From NCBI RefSeq assembly GCF_905475345.1, contig NC_066586.1:4460900-4524899 (forward strand): DNA of 64,000 nucleotides, given 5' to 3'. The position numbers were made by a program, and so were the translations under genes. The notes beneath the pieces were generated by a model that was given only the letters and a program-made list of their open reading frames with translations, searched no databases and had not been told where the DNA came from. This document shows, one piece after another, positions 52,896-61,735 of the stretch; position 1 is the first letter of the stretch, and each line of letters starts with the position of its first letter. This stretch comes from Vespula vulgaris. Lineage: Eukaryota > Arthropoda > Insecta > Hymenoptera > Vespidae.

Positions 52896-55800
52896 CTCTC
52901 CTCTCTCCCCTCATTTCTCTTTCCCTTTCTTTTTTCCTCCCGCACGAACTCATCCGGATTCTATCGAACCGTTTCCAGCTTTGCCCGGAGGAACAGGAGT
53001 TTTTGACATAGACCGTTTTGTTTGCGGATAATTTCACGGTGACTCTGGTTTCTCGTGAAAACACTCCAATTAAAACTTCTCCTTCCGTTGTCGAAAACGT
53101 GACAGTACGATTTATAAAAATTTTATGGCTTCCAGGGATTGTGTATTATCATCGTGGTTTCAAAAAAGTTATTCAGTCAGTACGAAGAAGTAAGAAAAAG
53201 GTGGATTATTCGTCGTCGTGAGTAGTAGATAGTAGTTATGGCTTAGGAGTATCGAATTTCGAACGAAACCTTACATTGACGATATCGTCTATCGAACATC
53301 CATTATAACTATCTACATACATATATCCATCCGGTGACCAACATCAAGACTCTAATGGACGCCTACGCATATTTTTTTTTCCTTCAGGTCGTTCTAACAC
53401 CATTCATCATCGATGTCCACGCAAAGAGTACCTACTGAAAATAAACGTATGCCAACGCGATATTCAATCAACCATCGATCAATCGAACTTTTCTAGTGAA
53501 CTTTTAATGACGCGTTATTCCAGGATCCTACAGGTAGTTCAGCTATTCGATTCTGTCGAAAAAGACGTCCCCATCTATAATATGTTACCTACCTTAGACA
53601 TTTTTCGATAATATATAGATATACGTTCTAGATATGTAAGTAGTTATCGTCGAATGTGCGACATGAAAATTTTATTAAAACGTTAAAGATTGAACGAGTC
53701 TGCGATTCTCATGAATATTTTCGTCGAACGAAACGAGTGTTTTATTGCACCGAACATGCATGAAACGGCTATGTGTAGTGAAATCTCGATTACAACGACA
53801 CGAATACCGATAGGTATCGTATAATATGCGCGCACCATTACGACGAACAAAGTCGTAGGAAGTAGATTAAGGTGACGGACCCGAAGGTGGAAACTGTCGA
53901 CAGCGATGGAGGAAGACCAGCTACGGAAAGGACGAAGTAGTGGAAAATTTTTCATTGGTGTCAAAAGTTCGGAGTCCTGAAAGTTTAATTCCGAGTTCTC
54001 TTCTGCTACGTCTCACCCTCCACTTCTCTCTTACTCCCTCTCTTTCTCTCTTTCTCTCTCTCTCTCTCTTTCTCCTCTCCTCTCTTTCTCTCTCCCTGCT
54101 CTTCCTTTCTCATCCTTCTTCCGTGCGCGAACCTCGACGCCGCTTGAATGGAAAATCCTTCTTCTCCCTCCGTCTGTCTTCCTTCGTAGAGAACTACCAC
54201 CTCTTTCACCCCAACACTGCGTACTTTTTTATCCTTCTTCTCACGCCGTCACGAAGAAAGACGTTCCTTTTCCGTTCTGTTTGCGATTAAATTCGATGGA
54301 AAACCATCGATAGGAGAAGTCAATTCACCTGCGAAAAACTTGCCGAACTTACTACAGATATCGTATCCAATCGTTATACGTATTTCATTCATAACGTATC
54401 AATATCGATTCGGAGCAAATATCTCTTTATTAGTTATTCGAAAACGAATCGTGAAAGATTCGTAGCTTCGAACGACTACGTCGAAGAAGTTTGTATCATA
54501 ATTGATACGAAAGTAACAAATAACAATTCGATGGTCTTGTTAGTCGAAGAACTCGTGTTCTTTTTTCGATGTTATGTGAAACGAGAGCCGGAGGTTTTGC
54601 GGCGATACGTCACGCTTGTTGCCGCGAATGTTAGTACTCGTTTAAAACGCATTAAGGGAGAAACGAAGTTAGAAGTTCGGCAAGTTCCCACCGGCTCTTT
54701 TATACTCTCCTTGTTCTTACATCACTTGCTTTTCGATCATCGTTGAAATTCTAGATGTAAGACGATAATTTTCTTACTATCAATCTCTTTTTCTTCTACT
54801 ATTTCAGTGAGACCTTTGAGCGTGAGTATACTTAGTAGCGAGCACGCACCACTCAGCGCGGATCGGAAATACAATATCAGTTGTATGACCGTCGGTTCAA
54901 GGCCACCGGCTAAATTATTCTGGTATATGGATGGCGACAAGATGGAAAATTATACGGAGAGGGTGAGCTTTTTTTCATATTATCTTTCTCTCTCTCTTTC
55001 TCTCTATCTTTATTCCTATCTTTCTTTCCATTTTTTTCCATCCTCAAACACTATGAAAGTAACATCTTCGAATTATTAGCTCTCTCCTTGCAATGAGTAC
55101 CCTTTCATTTTTATTTCACATCAAACCTAGCATACTGTACGATATATGTAGAGGAGTAGAAAACGAAGCGAGTAAAGAGGCACGTTTCGGCGTAAAACAT
55201 TTCCGAGCCGTGAAAGAAAGGTTACGACCCACATTCAACGCGCTCGTCATCATTTTCTCCTTACGAACATTCCGAAGGTACGAGGAAAACGATGTAAAGC
55301 GAAGGGGAACTTCGAATAGGGCCAAAGTTCGAATGCGCCCGCGTACACGATCGCTTCTCGAAACGGCCAAAAAACGTCGGTCGACGAACGAGCGAAACAT
55401 GAATTCCACCCTCGATCGTTCTCCACGAAATCACAGGCATTAGCGAGCGGGGTATCGGTATTTGCATCGTCGCCATTAAGAACTCCCTCCAACACGCCAT
55501 GCTGCAATTACCGGATAGAAACGATGTTTTCGCGATCTATCCTCCTCCATTTGTCTTATTCTTCTTCTTCTCGCTTGCCACTAACGTGACCTACCTCTCG
55601 AGACAGCTTTGATCGTTGTTACGTTCAGGAGAGAATAGAACAAAAAAAAAAAGAGATGGAACATAACACAACGAATCTCTTTAAAGTAACGTAGCCGAGA
55701 GTTCGTGCGAATGATCGATTTTATTTTTTCGTTTTTTTTTCCCCACTTCGTTAAAAAGACTCCATTTTACATAAATGGCGAGAACTCGATTCGTTTTAAC

Positions 55801-58800
55801 CTAGCCCACACGTTGGCCCGATCTGTCGTATCGCATCATAATATCTGAGTGTAGGAACAAGTTGATAGCGACAGCGAGTTATACCGATGGCACGTTCACA
55901 ATCGATAGTGAGTCGAACGAAACGTGGCCGCATAGTTGGCAGAGGCAGCCAGGTGATTCGACTTTCTCGATTTATGGCCGGTCGTACGCGCGAATTTCGC
56001 TTCAATTTCATCCTGAAATTCCTATCGCGCGAGTTGTAAAAGCTCGATTCGTTCGATAGATGCCGGAGATCGCGTACGATCGATAGATTTTACTCCCATT
56101 GAGCATGCGTTCGCTCGCGAGAGAGATTTGTAAGGTAAGACAACGACGAAGGATCGATATCGTTCAAATAAAGATTCGATCGAATAACATTTAATATTTG
56201 CTAGCTGTATATTCACTTTTTTCTCACGATACCTTTCCCTCTGGCGAAACGATTCTCCAATTACAATATTAGCAAGATTACGCGTTAGGATTGCTCGCAA
56301 GGATTATTCGCAAGAGGGCGAATGATAAACGCCTCCTTGGCCAACTTCGTCCGGTCATTAAGACTTATCGCCGGATTAACGCTCGGCTTATAAGCCGTGT
56401 AAAGTCCGATCCGGCCTTCCTTCGCTCCGTTATCTTTCACAGAGTAATTATTCGACTTTGTTCCTGCGTCGACGTATCTCATCTCTATCGGTCAGTCTTA
56501 CCTTTCCCTTATCCTTCCTTTCCCTTTTTCCTTTAATTTCCTTTTCTCTCTCGAGGTTGTTACATTTCATAGATCGTTGATACAACCTCGATTGCATCGT
56601 ACTCAAGCCGATCGATAAAAGAATAAATCCTTTCTCTTCTCATCGAGCAATTCAATCAATTTTTCATTATAAACAAGAAATATATTCCGTGTCTCTCAGG
56701 TATCGGCCGATGGCAATATGACGAATTCCATCTTTACCTTCAAGCCTACCTTATTCGACCACAACAAAATGTTGACCTGCAGATCCGAGAATCACAAGGT
56801 TCACGGTGGTGTCATCGAGGACACCTGGAAACTGAACGTTTTTTGTAAGTATTCTAAATGCAGATATTTTTCTTTAAAAGATCTCTCATCGCTCTAACGA
56901 CGACATTAACACCAAGCGCGTACAAAAAAGAAAAGAAGGAGATAAAGAAGAAAAAAAGAGAAAAAAGAGAGAGAGAAAAAAAAAGCAAACGAGAAGCATA
57001 TTTTTCATATACTAATGGATATGAGTACGCTCGGGACAACATCTCTCGGCAAAGCAACTAGCATTGCAGAAATCCGTGTTTGCGTTCGGTCGACATTTCG
57101 TCCGAGATACGTGTTCCTACGTATCTCTATATGCTTTACCTGCAATATGCGTGTGTATAACTACACGACAGTTCTATCTATCTACGTACGTACGCACGCA
57201 TAGACGCAAAATGTATCTAGATATCAACGAGGTAAACGAGTTAAAAGCGTGCATGGCAGTTCGAAACGAGGTCGTCGATATAGATTACGTCGAGCTAACG
57301 GGAATGTAATCGCAATAACGAGACGTCAACGAGACCCGAAATGGAATGGCCGAGCTACAACTCGATGCGCTTCGATTTATTCGGGACTTGTCGCAATTCG
57401 TCGCGATACAAAGATCACTCGTTCGCTACAAGTAATGACGGCTTCGAGCGCTCTGTCATTCAGTCTATCTCCCGATATAACGTTTTGAAAAAGAATTCTT
57501 TTAACGGTAAATAAATCGTCGAACGTTATCGAATCTTGATCAAAGGATAGAAAGGATTCTTTTTGACGTGAAACTTAATATCTGTCAAACGTTAAAAATC
57601 GATTTTCTTTTCACTTATTATATAAGTACTTACTATAGAAAATATCAAAGAAATAATTTAGAAAAATACAGGATAGGCCAAGTGTTTCTGGGTTCTAATT
57701 TTACGATCTGAAGAAGAAAAAAAAACGAGAGAGAAAAATAAGAAAATTGATCTAAAAAAATCTTGAAAAGGAATTGATAATTGAGATAAAAGGGAAAAAA
57801 CCTTAGGAACTTTTGGTCGAATCTGTACTAAGATTTAAAAATAATTTCAATCAAATTAATATTGAAGAGAATGCTTTAAATATATTGTGTCGACCCGATA
57901 ATGTCAGTCGAACATCTAACAAATTTTCCTTCCACGAAGTAATTAACGAAGAAATTTGTATTTTCATGACATATCACATCGTACGAGATATAATCACCAA
58001 TTCAATGGAACGCTCTGTTTCAGTTTACCACGTTATACTCGAATATGTACAAGTAGAGATGGGTAAGCAGCTTAAGACAATCACATTGACGAACATTGAT
58101 TTTTTCTTTCAGTCGTTCCTATCTTACGATTGGGGCTTGGTTCCAACATGAATCCCGACGACATAGAGGAAGGCGATGATGTCTACTTTGAATGTAAGGT
58201 TCGTGCGAATCCCTGGGCTTACAAAGTCGTCTGGAAGCACAACGTAAGTCGATCCCACGGGAATTTGTTTCTATCTTATCGTATAGACCGATGCAGACGT
58301 ACATATACACGTGTGCATATACAGTCATGCATGCACGAATAGACATTAGCTCTCTATGACGAGTAACGACTTAACAATGAGCCCTTTTGACTCGTTCATT
58401 TTCTTTTTTTCTATTTTTGTCTTTTTTTATGTCCTCTCTCAAAATCAAAAGAACTTTATCTTTGCTTATCTTCTCTTTATACCGGTATACATAATGCGGT
58501 TTACATACGTAGTTACCCACGTCATTATACTTTCCTTCTCTTTGTCCTTTGCTCTTTCCCCTTTACTTTTTTTTCTCTCTCTCCTTTACTTCGTCGTTAT
58601 TCACTGCCTCTCTTAATCCCGAGCTTCGGTTTTAACTACGCGTCTGTCTATTCTCCTTTGTCATAGTCTTCACGTTCGGTTACGAAAGCTCTTCTATATG
58701 TAACTACGATCCTGGAGAAATTCTCCTAGAAAATGTAATCCTTCGTTCCTTCGAGAATACGAGCGAATGAGACAGAGATAGATAGATAGAGGTAAGAGAG

Positions 58801-58826
58801 AAGTCGAGAGAGAGGGAGAGAATGAA

Positions 58827-58879
<53 letters not shown>

Positions 58880-61701
58880 TGTCACGAAAATGGTCTTAGT
58901 CTTCTATTCGATGTTACGCGTGCCTCCTTCGCTTTCCACTTCGTCGCATTGCCCGACCTATTTTCCTCTCCTAGACCGTTCCATTCGTCCTCGTATCCGC
59001 TTCTACGCTTCTTACCACGTTGCTTTTCGCGAAACCGTGCCCTACCCTTGATACTTTTCCTCGCAGATTTCCGATCTAATCTCGGTGTGTACGCTTCGTT
59101 CCAGGGCAACGTCATTCAGAACAACGCGAAGAACGGCGTGATAGTGCAACAATACGATCTCGCTTTAAGAAAAGTCAATCGTTCCCAGGCCGGAAATTAC
59201 ACCTGCGTCGCCAGCAACGTCGAGGGCGATGGTTATAGCAATAGTGTCGAGCTCAAAATCATGTGTGAGTTTTTCTCGTTCTTTTATTTTCCTCTTTTTC
59301 TTTTTACATTTCCTTTCTTTTCTTTTGTACGCGTCTACGAAAAAAAAAAAGAAAAAAAGAGAAAAGAAAAGGAGACGAATTATAGCAAAAACATTCGGTG
59401 TAATAATGTATCACGAATGTCGTCCATGAAGTTTCGATTTATTTTGATGAAATAAAATGAAATTGTTGAAAAGAGTTTAAAACGATTCGACGTGATCATC
59501 TTATATTTCGAAACATTGTTCTTAACTTTCCGTTGTAATTCGAAAAACTGTTTGTAACGTATATGCTGTAATGCTGTCGATAGCAGTTCGAATTCTACTA
59601 GAAGTCTAAGTTCTTGAAGATTATTAACTTTCGTTCGATAAACTTTGGTATTGATAAATCCTCGAGTGAAGAAGTTTAACGGTGTTAAATCGGGTGAACA
59701 CACTGGTCATAATCTTTGCGAATCCCTGTCTATTCCCACTTGCTATGAAAAGTTCCATTCAGGTAGTCTCGTATATTCGTTGCAAAATGAGGAAAAAACA
59801 CAACGGTACGAAAAATTCCATCGTCCATTAATTGCGGCACCAAAAAGTATTATAACATATCGAGATAACCGTTGCCAATAATCGTTTTTTCTGCGAAGAA
59901 AAAAGGACTGTACACTCGAGTCTGCATGAAGTCCAATCAACTTTTTTTACCTTATCTCTTTTATTTCATAGAAGTGAGAATTAGTTACGTTTTCACCAAA
60001 ATGAATCGAAACTTCACGGACACCATGTATATAATCAAATAGTTTATTATTTGTAATTTAAGATTGTTTGCTATTTTTTATTATGAGGATATATGCATCG
60101 CGCCTAAAAATAATGCATTGTACTTCGTCGAACACGATCTATTCAACCCCTGTATTTAGATACATAAATTCTTTACTACATTCAGGAATATTTTGCCTAC
60201 TATAAGGGGTTTAGGAATAAGTTCTTACTAATAGAAGTCTCTAAACGTGATATTCATTATTAGAATTAAGGAGAGTATAAATGACCTATCTCGTTGATGT
60301 TAAATTGAGCAGGTTACATATATATATGATTTATGAACTTCTTTCTTTAGTTTCATTGAATTACATATGTTAGGAATTAAAATAGAACTTTTTTGCTCGT
60401 TTTTTTACATTACTTTTTTATATTTGTTTTTTTTACAATTTTCGTGTATTTTACTGCAAATATACGTATTCCTCTATCATTCTAGACATGTAGCGTCACG
60501 AAAATATTATAAATGAATTATACAAAAACCAAGAAACGACCTTATATAGTTCCTGACAAAAAACGAGTCATTTGTTTAGAAAAATGAAGTTTTTTTCAGA
60601 AATTGCGATTAAAAAGTAATTTAAATAAAAACTCAATTTTTAGTAAATTGGGAAAATCGCATGCATGCTGTAAACAAAAGCCCAACTATGATGACAATTC
60701 TACCAAGGTATTCAGTAGAAATACCACTATAATTAAAGCCGAACCACAAAACCTTCCTAGTGGATCTTCTAGACATTAGTAGTAATCCCATAGTTCTTGA
60801 CGATTTATATAATGCAAAGAATGGCTTACACGGCCAATTAAATAAAATAATATTAAATATACTTCTAATTAACAAAAATAAATGGATCGTTCGTCAAATT
60901 AATCTATATTTGAAATATTTCTTTAAAGAACATAAAAAAATACAGAAACAAAACAAAATAATAATTTTCAAGAGAAAATGGCCACTTATACTCACCTTAA
61001 AAATTACAAATTAATCGTTTTTGTAGAAATATTCATCTCTCACTTAACGGACCTATTCAATTTTCTTCTTTCATATTATATCTCCATTAAAATGCTTCTT
61101 TTCCACGGTTGTTTTAGCAAATACGTATATGTATAACAAAAATACTAATTAATTATTTACACACGCATTTCTGGAAAAAGTGAGAGAACGCGTTAGCGAG
61201 AGTCACTAACATACAATGTCGGCCGCAAGCAGGAAAGTCACCCGGTCGAAAAGTCGTTACGGTTATTCGTTAAAAACACGATGACGAGCGGTGAATTCGC
61301 GAACGGTAGGTGGAAGAAAGAAAGGAAAAAAAACAAAACAAAAAAAAAACAAAAAAAAAAACCAAAAAAAAATAAAGCGATCGCGAGAGCAAACCGACCA
61401 ACTCTCGAAAGCCCGTCCTGCTGGCTGCCGTACGTACACGAAAAATGGCAAAACTATTGGAACGAGCCGGGGAATAACGCCCATCGATCTTCCCTTCGAA
61501 AGCGCGCGAAAGCGTGGTCACTCCGCCACGCGTCGTCCTTTTCGCAGTTTTAATAAATGTGCGTAAACTGTACTCGCAGTGGTCCCTCTTTACGGTATCG
61601 CGTCTCGATTTTTCTTTCGGCTCTTTTCCAAGGACAATACGGTAGTGTCTGACAGTAAAAAGAAAAAAAGCTGAAAAAAAGAAGACGAAAAAAAAAATAG
61701 G

Positions 61702-61735
<34 letters not shown>

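Larger units (their letters stand above)
44479..54807 (+). other. Intron 5 (phase 1, 10.3 kb)
   Basis: Between Ig2 and Ig3. It contains several long microsatellites (AAAAG/AAAAT array, GA, TA, AAT/ATT) and a GC-rich block at about 50,560-51,010 with CGA and CTG repeats. No independent gene could be supported. Confidence 0.75.

Noticed and set aside
57813..58151. 112-codon frame entering exon 8
   Set aside because: It enters the exon in a frame different from the one that gives the conserved Ig4 opening; the upstream part is AT-rich intron.
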